Shown: positions 25,357-34,626, counted from the stretch's first letter. The stretch: 48,916 bases of DNA from Bacillota bacterium (GCA_023415335.1 JAEZLD010000155.1:1-48916), one strand, 5' to 3'. Notes: generated by a model not told the origin, from the letters alone. Translations and numbers: made by a program.

Positions 25357-26568
25357 ATGTTTATAGCCAGACAGCCTATATTTAACAAGGCTTTAAAAAT
25401 TTATGGATATGAACTGCTTTTTAGGGCAGATGCACAGTCAAGAGCTTTTTCAAATACATCCTCTACTTCTGCCACAGCAGTAATACTGGGAGGATTGTTT
25501 GAGCAGGGTATAGATAAGGTTGTGGGTTCAGCAAAGGCATTTGTTAACTTTGATTATGAATTCATAATGTCAGATATGATAGAGCTGATAAGCCCCAAGA
25601 CTCTTGTCATAGAGGTCCTTGAAACTGTAGAAAGCAATAGCACCCTATTAAGCCGAATTGAGGAACTGCGTAGGAAGGGGTATAAAATAGCCCTCGACGA
25701 TTTTCAGGAGGATTACTTTACCTGCCCGGCAATTTCGAAGGCAGATATAATTAAATATGATATTATAGAAACGCCTCTTGATACAATATGTATGGAAGTA
25801 AAGGAAGCTCTTTTGGAAAATAAGATACTACTAGCTGAAAAAATAGAAACAGAGGAAGAGTATCAGAAGGCCAGGGCAATGGGCTTCCAGCTATTTCAAG
25901 GGTATTTTTTCAGCAAGCCTAAAATAGTTACAAAAGGGTCAAAGACCAGGAAAACCTTGAAGGCAGTATACTCCCAGATATTAATGGAGCTAAAAAAAGA
26001 GGACTTTTCATATGACAGGATTGCCAGCATAATAGAGTCTGATGTAAATTTGTCTTATAGATTATTATATGCTATAAGTCATAAGAACAAAGGCAGCAGC
26101 TATAGCTCAATAAAAAATGCTCTGGTTCGTATGGGGTCATGGGAGATCGAAAGATGGATAAGTGTACTGATGCTTCAGAATGTGTCAGGGGATAAGCCTG
26201 ATGAGGTGCTGAGAATGTCACTGGTAAGATCTAAATTCTGTGAGCATATGGCTGAAAACAGCTCTCTTTGGCAGAGGAAGGACGAGGCCTCTATGGTTGG
26301 ATTGTTCAGCATGCTGGATGCAATTTTAAACTGCCCTATGGAGGAAGCGGTGGAGGATTTGGCAATTTCTGAGGACGTTATTGAAGCACTGGTAACTGGA
26401 GAGGGGATTTTTAAACCACTGTGTATACTTATGAAGGCTTATGAAAGCTGTAAATGGGATGATGTAGACAAATACTCTGTGGAGGTTAATATTGATCCTA
26501 AGAGGCTAGGCGAGTGGTATTTATCATCAATTGAGTGGTCTTTAGGTATAATGGATGTTTGTGCATAG
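25357..26568 (+). CDS. EAL-HDOD signalling protein (YuxH type)
   Basis: The 403-residue protein starts MFIARQPIFNKALKIYGYELLFR, the signature of the EAL-HDOD family. The EAL part (to about 205) keeps IEVLE, LDDFQEDY, IIKYD, EKIET and FQGYFFSKP, but the motifs are altered from active phosphodiesterases, so c-di-GMP may be bound or ignored rather than cleaved. The HDOD part follows from about 210. The frame extends 21 codons further upstream to 25294, but ATG 25357 has GGGAGG 7 bases ahead and begins with the family start. Confidence 0.87.
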   Translation: MFIARQPIFNKALKIYGYELLFRADAQSRAFSNTSSTSATAVILGGLFEQGIDKVVGSAKAFVNFDYEFIMSDMIELISPKTLVIEVLETVESNSTLLSRIEELRRKGYKIALDDFQEDYFTCPAISKADIIKYDIIETPLDTICMEVKEALLENKILLAEKIETEEEYQKARAMGFQLFQGYFFSKPKIVTKGSKTRKTLKAVYSQILMELKKEDFSYDRIASIIESDVNLSYRLLYAISHKNKGSSYSSIKNALVRMGSWEIERWISVLMLQNVSGDKPDEVLRMSLVRSKFCEHMAENSSLWQRKDEASMVGLFSMLDAILNCPMEEAVEDLAISEDVIEALVTGEGIFKPLCILMKAYESCKWDDVDKYSVEVNIDPKRLGEWYLSSIEWSLGIMDVCA

Positions 26569-26627
26569 CCTATATGTTCACTCATAAATAGGATGTTGAT
26601 TTGATGATTGACAGCAGATGTATATTA

Positions 26628-26656
26628 TTGATAAAAATACGGTTTGGTGGTATATT
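26628..26656 (+). promoter_or_regulatory. Promoter of the 6S RNA gene
   Basis: TTGATA (26628-26633), a 17-base spacer and TATATT (26651-26656) would start transcription at about 26663-26665, matching the 5' end of the folded RNA. Confidence 0.6.
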
Positions 26657-26664
26657 ATATATAT

Positions 26665-26840
26665 AACAAGAGCCTGCCATATACGATAGAATGGGTTATG
26701 TATTGTTCCAACGCTACTGATTAGGGAACCTGACTCCTGGTGTGGAATGTATGCCTTTATTAAGGGAACAAGAAGCATCAGGGAGGCGCCCACCTGCCTG
26801 GGGCAGGATCAAATCAGCCCATTTAACGGTATGGTGGGTT
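26665..26840 (+). ncRNA. ssrS: 6S RNA
   Basis: A rod-like RNA can be drawn over this gene-free stretch. CCTGCCATAT (26673-26682) pairs with GTATGGTGGG (26829-26838), and the next GAATGGG pairs with CCCATTT. A large central bubble follows, and the 3' strand has CCACCTGCC-TGGG-GGCAGGATCAAAT, equivalent to the CACCTTGAACC...GGTTCAAGG hairpin of E. coli 6S. 6S RNA mimics an open promoter and holds sigma-A RNA polymerase in slow growth. The identification rests on structure and motif, not on a search. Confidence 0.75.
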
Positions 26841-26870
26841 TAAATTTTTATGGCAAAAGAGGAGAAATTA

Positions 26871-27635
26871 ATGCTGGGAGCTTTTACACGAACAGAAATA
26901 TTGCTGGGAAACGAGGCCTTGACTAAGCTGAAAGCATCTACAGTTGCCATTTTTGGTATAGGAGGTGTGGGAGGCTATGCTGCAGAGGCTCTTGCCAGAA
27001 GTGGTGTAGGAAGGCTTGTTCTTATAGATAATGATGTGGTAGACCTGACCAACATCAACAGGCAGATAATAGCTACAACCAAAACAGTGGGCTGCGCCAA
27101 GGTGAATATTATGAGGGACAGGATTAAGGATATAAACCCTGACGCCGAGGTGGTTGTACATAAAACCTTTTATACTGCTGAGAATGCAGAGAAGGATTTT
27201 GATTGGGATTATTCCTATGTGGTGGATGCCATAGATACAATATCTGCTAAAATAGATCTGGCAATGCGATGCAGGGATAAGGCAATACCCATCATGTCCA
27301 GCATGGGAGCAGGAAACAAGCTTGACCCCACAAGATTTGAGGTAGCTGACATATATAAAACCAGTATAGACCCCATTGCAAAGGTAATGAGGTATGAGCT
27401 GAGAAAAAGGGGATTAAATAGTCTTAAGGTGGTTTACTCAAAGGAAACGCCACTAAAGATAGATGACCAGTCTGAAGCCAGCCGTATGACACGGCTTCAA
27501 GCAGAAAGCAGCGGCTCAAAGAGGAGAAGCATCCCGGGCAGCATTGCTTTTGTGCCATCTGTGGCAGGGCTTATAATTGCTGGAGAGGTAATAAAGGATA
27601 TTACAGGAATAAACAATGATAAGGAAGCTCGATAA
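26871..27635 (+). CDS. tcdA: tRNA threonylcarbamoyladenosine dehydratase (TcdA/CsdL)
   Basis: The 254-residue E1-like enzyme converts t6A to cyclic t6A in tRNA with ATP. It has the ThiF-type nucleotide loop FGIGGVGGYAAEALARSGVG, the DNDVVDLTNINRQI segment and VVDAIDTISAK. The frame can open at ATG 26850, but GAGGAG (26859-26864) sits 6 bases before ATG 26871, which starts MLGAFTRTEILLG as the family does. Confidence 0.93.
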   Translation: MLGAFTRTEILLGNEALTKLKASTVAIFGIGGVGGYAAEALARSGVGRLVLIDNDVVDLTNINRQIIATTKTVGCAKVNIMRDRIKDINPDAEVVVHKTFYTAENAEKDFDWDYSYVVDAIDTISAKIDLAMRCRDKAIPIMSSMGAGNKLDPTRFEVADIYKTSIDPIAKVMRYELRKRGLNSLKVVYSKETPLKIDDQSEASRMTRLQAESSGSKRRSIPGSIAFVPSVAGLIIAGEVIKDITGINNDKEAR

Positions 27636-27643
27636 AATGAAAA

Positions 27644-27660
27644 ACCTCCTTTCAGGAGGT
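27644..27660. other. Short hairpin after tcdA
   Basis: ACCTCCT/AGGAGGT with loop TTC lies just after the stop codon; no T tract. Confidence 0.4.
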
Positions 27661-27691
27661 GCGGTATAGGGATTTTAATACTATATAATAT

Positions 27692-27725
27692 CGGCATAGT
27701 CGTTCAGCTGGCTATGCCGTATTTT
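27692..27725 (+). terminator. Terminator after tcdA
   Basis: CGGCATAGTC (27692-27701) pairs with GGCTATGCCG (27710-27719) and is followed by TATTTTAT. The rest of the gap to 27902 shows a TTGACA at 27867-27872 but no matching -10, so I cannot name the hsd promoter. Confidence 0.7.
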
Positions 27726-27902
27726 ATGCCCTAAGGAAGTTCAACCATACTGCTTTTTACAGTGAAAAATGGCAAAAGTATAAGGACCAAATACGTGGCA
27801 ACACCATGTGAGATCTGTTACGGCATTGTAATTATATAGTAAATCGTATATACTAAAAGCAGAAAATTGACAGTTGAAGATGCATATGGTCGGAGGGTGA
27901 CA

Positions 27903-28031
27903 ATGATAACAGAACATATAAAAGTATTGTGTGTTCTGATTGCAGATATATTGAATAGTTGCTATGAGCAGCCCTTTACACTGCTAAGTGGCAAGAAGAT
28001 AGTAATTTGGAACGGAGGAGAAGGGAAATGA
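27903..28031 (+). CDS. Small ORF upstream of and coupled to hsdM
   Basis: A 42-residue ORF begins MITEHIKVLCVLIADI and ends VIWNGGEGK. It has a strong ribosome site (GGAGGG, 27892-27897) 5 bases before ATG, and its stop overlaps the hsdM start as ATGA (28028-28031), a classic translational coupling. I do not recognise the peptide. It could be a leader that tunes methyltransferase expression or a small regulator of the restriction system. Confidence 0.5.
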   Translation: MITEHIKVLCVLIADILNSCYEQPFTLLSGKKIVIWNGGEGK

Positions 28032-29596
28032 TTGACACAAAGAAAGAACAGGAACGTGACGAGCTGCACCGTGCCATCTGGGCAATCGCAGATGAACTGC
28101 GTGGTGCTGTGGATGGATGGGATTTCAAAAACTATGTCCTTGGCACTATGTTCTACAGATATATTTCAGAAAATCTTACAAACTACATTAACAATGGCGA
28201 GGCCGAGGCTGGCAACACCGATTTTGACTATGCTCAGATGACGGATGAGGAATCTGAGGAGGCAAAGAAGGGGCTGGTGGAGGAGAAGGGCTTTTTTATA
28301 CTTCCAAGTGAGCTTTTCTGTAATGTCAGGGCAAAGGCCGCAAACGATGAAAATCTCAATGAAACCCTGGAGAGTGTTTTCCGCCACATCGAGGAATCTG
28401 CCAAGGGCAGCCAATCTGAAGGCAGCTTTGCTGGATTGTTTGATGACTTCGATGTGAACAGCAACAAGCTGGGTGCCACTGTTGCAAAACGCAATGAGAA
28501 GCTGGTCAAGCTGCTCAACGGTGTGGGTGAAATGAACCTTGGGGACGTAAAGGATCATGACATTGATGCCTTCGGTGATGCCTATGAGTATCTTATGACC
28601 ATGTATGCCTCCAATGCAGGCAAGTCCGGAGGGGAGTTCTTCACCCCTGCCGATGTTTCTGAACTTCTGACGAGGCTTGGAACTGTTGGTAAGACAGAAA
28701 TCAACAAGGTATATGACCCGGCCTGCGGCTCGGGCTCTCTGCTTCTGAAGGCTGAAAAAATTCTGGGAAAGGATGCTATACGCAACGGCTTCTATGGCCA
28801 GGAAATCAATATTACCACCTATAACCTTTGCCGTATCAATATGTTCCTGCATGATATAGGCTTTGATAAATTCGATATAGAGTGTGAAGATACACTGACC
28901 AATCCACAGCATTGGGATGATGAGCCCTTTGAACTGATCGTTTCAAATCCGCCCTATTCTATAAAGTGGGCTGGTGACGATAACCCTCTGCTCATCAATG
29001 ACCCTCGTTTCGCTCCTGCCGGTGTTCTGGCACCTAAGAGCAAGGCTGACCTTGCATTCATCATGCACAGCCTTTCATGGCTTGCACCCAACGGCACGGC
29101 AGCCATAGTATGCTTTCCCGGTATCATGTACCGCAGCGGTGCAGAGCAGAAAATACGTAAGTATCTGATAGATAACAACTTCATTGACTGTGTGATTCAG
29201 CTGCCAAGTAACCTTTTCTTTGGCACTTCTATCGCTACATGCATCATGGTCATGAAGCGTGGTAAGTCTGATAGCAAAACCTTGTTCATTGATGCGTCAA
29301 ACGAGTGCATCAAGGTCACTAACAACAATAAGCTGACCCCGGAAAACATTCAGCGTATCGTTGATGTGTTTGCCAACCGTGAAGAGGTGGCTCACTTCTC
29401 CCATCTGGCAACCTATGATGAAATTGAAGAAAATGACTACAATCTGTCTGTTTCTACCTATGTGGAGGCAGAGGATACCCGTGAAAAGATAGATATCCAG
29501 AAGCTAAATGCTGAGATTGAGGAAATCGTTCTGCGCGAGGATGAGCTGCGTGAAGCTATCCGCACCATCATTGAAGAGATTGAAGGTGGTGTGTAA
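28028..29596 (+). CDS. hsdM: Type I restriction-modification methyltransferase subunit HsdM
   Basis: The 522-residue N6-adenine methyltransferase has an N-terminal helical domain (HRAIWAIADELRGAVDGWDF), the SAM-binding motif DPACGSG at 230-236 and catalytic NPPY at 307-310. It works with HsdS as the modification enzyme and with HsdR for restriction. The frame extends to TTG 28007, but ATG 28028 has GGAGGAG 7 bases ahead. Codon use (many CGT/CGC arginines, more GC) differs from flanking housekeeping genes, which favours AGA/AGG, and suggests acquisition by transfer. Confidence 0.95.
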   Translation: MIDTKKEQERDELHRAIWAIADELRGAVDGWDFKNYVLGTMFYRYISENLTNYINNGEAEAGNTDFDYAQMTDEESEEAKKGLVEEKGFFILPSELFCNVRAKAANDENLNETLESVFRHIEESAKGSQSEGSFAGLFDDFDVNSNKLGATVAKRNEKLVKLLNGVGEMNLGDVKDHDIDAFGDAYEYLMTMYASNAGKSGGEFFTPADVSELLTRLGTVGKTEINKVYDPACGSGSLLLKAEKILGKDAIRNGFYGQEINITTYNLCRINMFLHDIGFDKFDIECEDTLTNPQHWDDEPFELIVSNPPYSIKWAGDDNPLLINDPRFAPAGVLAPKSKADLAFIMHSLSWLAPNGTAAIVCFPGIMYRSGAEQKIRKYLIDNNFIDCVIQLPSNLFFGTSIATCIMVMKRGKSDSKTLFIDASNECIKVTNNNKLTPENIQRIVDVFANREEVAHFSHLATYDEIEENDYNLSVSTYVEAEDTREKIDIQKLNAEIEEIVLREDELREAIRTIIEEIEGGV

Positions 29597-30702
29597 TGAG
29601 CAGATTAGACGAATTGATTGAGGAACTTTGCCCGGATGGGGTGTTGCATACGGCGTTAGAGAAAGTTTGTATAATTGGAAAAGGTGTGCAGTTTAATAAA
29701 TCAGATATGAAAAACGAAGGTTCATACCCCGTAATAAATGGCGGTATTAATCCTTCCGGCTATATCGAGTTATATAACCAAGAGGCGGACACAATTACCA
29801 TTTCTCAAGGTGGTGCATCTGCTGGATATGTAAATTGGCAGCAGACGAAATTTTGGGCTGGAGCACATTGCTATGTACTCTCTCCAAAGAAGGGACTTGA
29901 GAATAGGTATTTGTTCCATTTTATAAAGTCAATGGAGTACAAGTTGCAGGAATGCCAATATGGAGCCGGAATCCCTGCACTTGCAAAGAAAACCGTTGCA
30001 GCATTAATCATTCCCGTCCCCCCTCTCCCTGTGCAGGAAGAAATCGTCCGTATTCTTGACACCTTTACTGTGCTTACAGCAGAGCTTACAGCAGAGCTTA
30101 CAGCGAGAAAGAAACAGTATGAGTATTATCGCAATAAATTACTGCTATTTGGGGATAATGTAGAAGATGTGAGTAGATTGCCATTAAAGGAAATTGCTGA
30201 TTTATTTCGTGGCGAATATATAACAAAGCAAAGTACGCAGGAAGGAAACATACCCGTCATTCTTGGAGGTCAAGAACCGGCATATTATATTAATAAATCA
30301 AACCATAATGGGGAAATTGTTGTTGTAGCTAGAAGTGGTGCCTCTGCTGGATACGTTTCATATTGGAATGAACCAATTTATGTTACAGATGGCTTTGGTT
30401 ATGAAGCAAAACAAGATAATGTTTTGCCAAAATATCTTTATTATGTGCTTAAAAATATGGAGACCGAACTTAATGGAATGAAACGGGGCGCAGGTGTTCC
30501 GCATGTTAGCGGAGAAGCTCTTAGTACAATCAAGCTACCTATTCCTTCCATAGCAGAGCAGAAACGCATTGTTAATATTCTCGACCGTTTTGACGCTCTC
30601 TGCAATGACATTTCTACAGGACTTCCAGCCGAAATTGAAGCCCGGAAGAAGCAATATGAGTACTACCGTGACAAGTTACTTACATTTAAAGAACTTGCAT
30701 GA
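29596..30702 (+). CDS. hsdS: Type I restriction-modification specificity subunit HsdS
   Basis: The 368-residue protein has two target-recognition domains (about 1-150 and 185-330), each followed by a similar helix ending RKKQYEYYR(N/D)KLL. These are the central and C-terminal spacers. The central spacer carries two full TAEL repeats at residues 161-168, as in EcoR124-type enzymes, where repeat number sets the spacing of the bipartite DNA site. The two recognition halves share GASAGYV motifs but are otherwise different, so a bipartite asymmetric target is expected. It overlaps the hsdM stop by one base. The recognition domains are more AT-rich than hsdM. Confidence 0.95.
   Translation: MSRLDELIEELCPDGVLHTALEKVCIIGKGVQFNKSDMKNEGSYPVINGGINPSGYIELYNQEADTITISQGGASAGYVNWQQTKFWAGAHCYVLSPKKGLENRYLFHFIKSMEYKLQECQYGAGIPALAKKTVAALIIPVPPLPVQEEIVRILDTFTVLTAELTAELTARKKQYEYYRNKLLLFGDNVEDVSRLPLKEIADLFRGEYITKQSTQEGNIPVILGGQEPAYYINKSNHNGEIVVVARSGASAGYVSYWNEPIYVTDGFGYEAKQDNVLPKYLYYVLKNMETELNGMKRGAGVPHVSGEALSTIKLPIPSIAEQKRIVNILDRFDALCNDISTGLPAEIEARKKQYEYYRDKLLTFKELA
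30073..30105 (+). repeat. 12-bp tandem repeat inside hsdS (TAEL spacer)
   Basis: CTTACAGCAGAG occurs twice exactly (30073-30084, 30085-30096) and then a partial third (CTTACAGCG). Each unit encodes the LTAE register, so gain or loss of a unit keeps the frame and lengthens or shortens the central helix by 4 residues. Confidence 0.95.
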
Positions 30703-30717
30703 AAGGAGGCAAACTAA

Positions 30718-33700
30718 ATGCCTTATTTCAATATAGTCGCACAGACAAATGAAAACACAGTCGTTACGGAATATGAGCCTGTGAAGGCACGTTCTGACAG
30801 CTATCAGAGCGAGGCTGAACTGGAGAAGGAATTTATACGCCTCCTCTGTGAGCAGGGCTACGAATATCTTAATATCCACACTGAGAAGGATTTGATAGCC
30901 AACCTACGAGAAAAGCTTGAGGAGCTGAACGGCTATCAGTTCTCTGATGGGGAATGGAATGTATTCTTTAACAATGCCGTTGCCAATCCCAACGAGCATA
31001 TGGCAGAGAAGACCAGGAAAATCCAGGAGGATTTTGTACAGGTGCTGAAGAGGGATGATGGTTCCTCCAAGAACATTACCCTCATCGATAAGAAGAACAT
31101 CCACAATAACAGCCTGCAGGTCATCAATCAGTATGCCATTGGCACTGACCAGGGTGCAAGGCATGACAACCGCTATGATGTGACTATTCTGGTAAATGGC
31201 CTGCCGCTGGTGCATATAGAACTGAAACGCAGGGGCGTTGCCATTCGTGAAGCCTTCAATCAGATTAACCGTTACCAGAGGGATTCCTTTTGGGCAGGCT
31301 GTGGTCTGTTTGAGTATGTACAGATTTTCGTTATCTCTAACGGAACAAACACTAAGTATTATTCCAACAGCACCCGTTTTAATGCCATTAAGGATGCAAA
31401 GTCTGGCAAAGCTAAGAAGGAAAAAACCAGCAATAGCTTTGAATTCACTTCCTACTGGGCTGATGGCAATAACAGAGTGATTCCTGATCTGATTGACTTT
31501 ACAAGGACCTTCTTTGCAAGGCACACCATTTTGAATATACTTACGAAGTACTGTATCTTTACATCTGAGGATATGCTTATGGTTATGCGCTCATACCAGA
31601 TTACGGCTACAGAGCGCATTATAAACCGTATAGAGATTGCAAACAACTATAAAAAATACGGCAGTGTCGCAGGAGGTGGCTACATATGGCACACCACAGG
31701 CTCTGGCAAGACACTGACCTCCTTTAAGACTGCTCGCCTTGCATCAAAGCTGCCTTATATTGATAAGGTGATGTTTGTGGTGGACCGTAAGGATCTGGAT
31801 TACCAGACAATGAAGGAATATGACCGATTTGAAAAGGGTGCTGCCAACAGCAACACCTCTACGGTTATTCTGAAAAAGCAGTTGGAAGACCCTAATGCGC
31901 ATATTATCATTACAACCATTCAGAAGCTTTCAACCTTCATTAAGAAGTATAAAGGCCATGAGGTGTTTGGTAAGCATGTTGTCATCATTTTTGATGAATG
32001 CCACCGCAGCCAGTTTGGTGATATGCACAGTGCTATCGTGAAGAGCTTCAGGAAGTACCATCTGTTCGGCTTCACAGGCACACCCATATTTGCTGCAAAC
32101 ACAGGGGCTGTGAAGAATCCTCAATTCTTTACCACAGAGCAGACCTTTGGTGATCAGCTTCACGCCTATACCATCGTCGATGCCATAAACGACAAAAATA
32201 TCCTCCCCTTCCGTGTGGATTACATCAAGACAATGGAATCCGACAAGGATATGGAGGATGAGGAGGTCTGGGATATTGACCGTGAGAAGGCCATGATGGC
32301 ACCCAAGCGTATCGAGCTGGTAACCCGTTATATTCTGGACCACTTTGACCAGAAGACCTACCGTGGAGATAAATCATATATTTTCAACAAACTGACTAAT
32401 ATATCTTCGGTTGCAGCTGCCGAACGTGGTGCAGTGGAGGAAATAAAGCAGAAGCAGCGTATAAGCGGCTTTAACTCTATATTTGCTGTTGCATCTGTGC
32501 CTATGGCAAAGCTGTATTATGAAGAATTCCAGAAGCAGATGAAATCTGATCCTACTAGAAAGCTCAGGATTGCCGTCATTTACAGTTACGGTGCAAATGA
32601 GGCTGAAGCTGATGGTATCCTTGATGAAGAGAACTCAGAGGATACCTCTGCCCTTGACCAGACCTCACGTGACTTCCTTGAAAATGCCATCAGGGATTAT
32701 AACGAGATGTTCCACACAAATTATGATACCTCTAGTGATAAGTTCCAGAATTACTATAAGGATGTATCGCTGAGGATGAAGAACAAGGAACTGGATATGC
32801 TCATCGTAGTTAATATGTTCCTTACAGGCTTCGATGCCACTACACTGAACACCCTGTGGGTGGATAAGAATCTGAAGATGCACGGACTGATTCAGGCGTT
32901 TAGCCGCACAAACCGTATTTTAAACAGCATTAAGACCTTCGGTAACATCATATGCTTCCGAAGCCTGCAGAAGCGTGTGGATGCAGCTATCTCTCTGTTC
33001 GGAGATAAGGATGCCGGAGGAATCGTACTGCTCCAAAGCTTTAAGGATTACTACTACGGCTATGTTTCCGTAGATGATAAGCCCGTACCCGGTTATGTGG
33101 ATATGATGGAGGAGCTGAAAGACAAATTCCCTCTGTCAGAGCCACGGATTGTGGGGGAGAAGAATCAGAAGGATTTCATTGCACTGTTTGGTGCAATCCT
33201 ACGTATGAGGAACCTGCTGTCCTCCTTTGATGAGTTTGCCTGTAAGGAACTTATAGGCGAGCGTGACCTTCAGGATTACCTTGGCAGGTACCAGGATTTG
33301 AGAGATGAGTGGAAGGCCAGGAGGGAGAGCGGAGAGAGTACGGACGTTACTGATGATATCGTATTTGAGGTTGAACTTATCAAACAGATTGAAATCAACA
33401 TTGACTATATACTCATGCTTGTCAAGAAGTACCATGATTCCCACTGCGAGGATAAGGAGGTTCTTGTGACAATTAAGAAGGCTATTGATTCCAGTTCAGA
33501 GCTCCGAAGCAAGAAGCAGCTTATAGAAAACTTTATTGAAGGAATAAACGATGTGGATGATGTGGTCACTGAATGGCATGACTATGTGGATGAACAGCGG
33601 GAACAGGAGCTGGTGACAATCATACAGGAGGAAAAGCTGAAGGAGGATGAAACCCGCAGGTTCCTTGAAAATGCTTTCCGTGACGGCGAGATAAAGACCA

Positions 33701-33939
33701 CAGGCACAGACATTGATAAGATCATGCCTCCTGTCAGCCGTTTTGGTGGAGGTGGCAGAGCGCAGAAAAAGCAAGGTGTTATCCATAAACTGATGGTTTT
33801 CTTTGAGAAGTACTTCGGAATTGGTGGATCTCCTAAGTTCATAGAGCCTGAGGAGCATAAAACCGTGCTCCAGAGCTTTACTCCGCAGCCTGCATCGGAG
33901 GCGGCTGAAAGCCATGTGGAATATGGTACTAAGAGTTAG
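30718..33939 (+). CDS. hsdR: Type I restriction endonuclease/translocase subunit HsdR
   Basis: The 1073-residue motor-nuclease has an N-terminal nuclease domain with D154...E168-L-K170, then an SF2 helicase pair: Walker A TGSGKT at about 327-332, DECH at 426-429, a FTGTPIF motif and later FSRTNR. A helical C-terminal region would contact the methyltransferase. It translocates DNA past an unmethylated site and cuts at a distance. All catalytic residues I can check are present and the frame is intact. It follows hsdS by 15 bases, with AAGGAGG. Confidence 0.95.
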   Translation: MPYFNIVAQTNENTVVTEYEPVKARSDSYQSEAELEKEFIRLLCEQGYEYLNIHTEKDLIANLREKLEELNGYQFSDGEWNVFFNNAVANPNEHMAEKTRKIQEDFVQVLKRDDGSSKNITLIDKKNIHNNSLQVINQYAIGTDQGARHDNRYDVTILVNGLPLVHIELKRRGVAIREAFNQINRYQRDSFWAGCGLFEYVQIFVISNGTNTKYYSNSTRFNAIKDAKSGKAKKEKTSNSFEFTSYWADGNNRVIPDLIDFTRTFFARHTILNILTKYCIFTSEDMLMVMRSYQITATERIINRIEIANNYKKYGSVAGGGYIWHTTGSGKTLTSFKTARLASKLPYIDKVMFVVDRKDLDYQTMKEYDRFEKGAANSNTSTVILKKQLEDPNAHIIITTIQKLSTFIKKYKGHEVFGKHVVIIFDECHRSQFGDMHSAIVKSFRKYHLFGFTGTPIFAANTGAVKNPQFFTTEQTFGDQLHAYTIVDAINDKNILPFRVDYIKTMESDKDMEDEEVWDIDREKAMMAPKRIELVTRYILDHFDQKTYRGDKSYIFNKLTNISSVAAAERGAVEEIKQKQRISGFNSIFAVASVPMAKLYYEEFQKQMKSDPTRKLRIAVIYSYGANEAEADGILDEENSEDTSALDQTSRDFLENAIRDYNEMFHTNYDTSSDKFQNYYKDVSLRMKNKELDMLIVVNMFLTGFDATTLNTLWVDKNLKMHGLIQAFSRTNRILNSIKTFGNIICFRSLQKRVDAAISLFGDKDAGGIVLLQSFKDYYYGYVSVDDKPVPGYVDMMEELKDKFPLSEPRIVGEKNQKDFIALFGAILRMRNLLSSFDEFACKELIGERDLQDYLGRYQDLRDEWKARRESGESTDVTDDIVFEVELIKQIEINIDYILMLVKKYHDSHCEDKEVLVTIKKAIDSSSELRSKKQLIENFIEGINDVDDVVTEWHDYVDEQREQELVTIIQEEKLKEDETRRFLENAFRDGEIKTTGTDIDKIMPPVSRFGGGGRAQKKQGVIHKLMVFFEKYFGIGGSPKFIEPEEHKTVLQSFTPQPASEAAESHVEYGTKS

Positions 33940-33957
33940 AAGGATCAAGTTAATGGA

Positions 33958-33990
33958 AAGGGACTTCCTTTTAAAAGGAGCCCTATTATG
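33958..33990 (+). terminator. Possible weak terminator after hsdR
   Basis: GGGACTTCCTTT and AAAGGAGCCC can pair with two bulges, followed by TATTATG; a poor T tract. Confidence 0.35.
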
Positions 33991-34122
33991 TATGATGGCT
34001 ATAGCACATATGCTTTCTTAAATATGAAAAGTATGTTAAAATGAAAGGCAGAAAGCCTTATTAAAAGCTTAAGAGATAATATAGAATATTACAAGTATAA
34101 ACAATATTGAGGAGGAAAAATA

Positions 34123-34617
34123 ATGGCATCAAATTGTTCGTTTGACGTGGTTTCGCAGATTGATATGCAGGAGATGGACAACGCTGTGAACCAGACAAAA
34201 AAGGAAATATCACAAAGATATGACTTTAAGGGATGTATTGCTGAAATAGAGCTGGGCGAGGAGGACTTGAAAATCCATGCTCAGGATGAGTTCAAGCTTG
34301 AGAGCATACTTGAGGTGCTCAGGGGAAAGATGGTTAAAAGAGGCATTGCTCCAAGATTTTTGGACTATCAGAAGGTAGAGGCTGCCTCAGCAGGAACTGT
34401 AAGGCAGGTTGTAACTATAAAAAAGGGTATATCCAAGGAGAACGCCAAGAAAATAATACAGGACATCAAGGGCACCAAGCTTAAGGTTCAGGGGCAGATA
34501 ATGGACGATATTGTAAGGGTAAGCGGCAAGGACAAGGATGACCTACAGAAGATTATACAGCTACTTAAATCCAACGATTATGGTATAGAGCTTCAGTTTA
34601 TAAACTTTAGGTCATAG
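34123..34617 (+). CDS. yajQ: YajQ family nucleotide-binding protein
   Basis: The 164-residue protein has the family N-terminus FDVVSQIDMQEMDNAVNQ, KEISQRYDFKG in the first half and IQDIKGTKLKVQ and IIQLLKSNDYGIELQF in the second, giving two related ferredoxin-like domains. Some YajQ proteins bind cyclic di-GMP; others bind tRNA/GTP in vitro. Its exact role here is unknown. A CsoR-type regulator begins 9 bases after its stop. Confidence 0.93.
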   Translation: MASNCSFDVVSQIDMQEMDNAVNQTKKEISQRYDFKGCIAEIELGEEDLKIHAQDEFKLESILEVLRGKMVKRGIAPRFLDYQKVEAASAGTVRQVVTIKKGISKENAKKIIQDIKGTKLKVQGQIMDDIVRVSGKDKDDLQKIIQLLKSNDYGIELQFINFRS

Positions 34618-34626
34618 GTGACTGCC

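Noticed and set aside
29596..30702. hsdS shuffling by inverted recombination
   Set aside because: There is only one hsdS, no silent partial copy in the window, no inverted repeats and no recombinase nearby; only the TAEL repeat offers variation.
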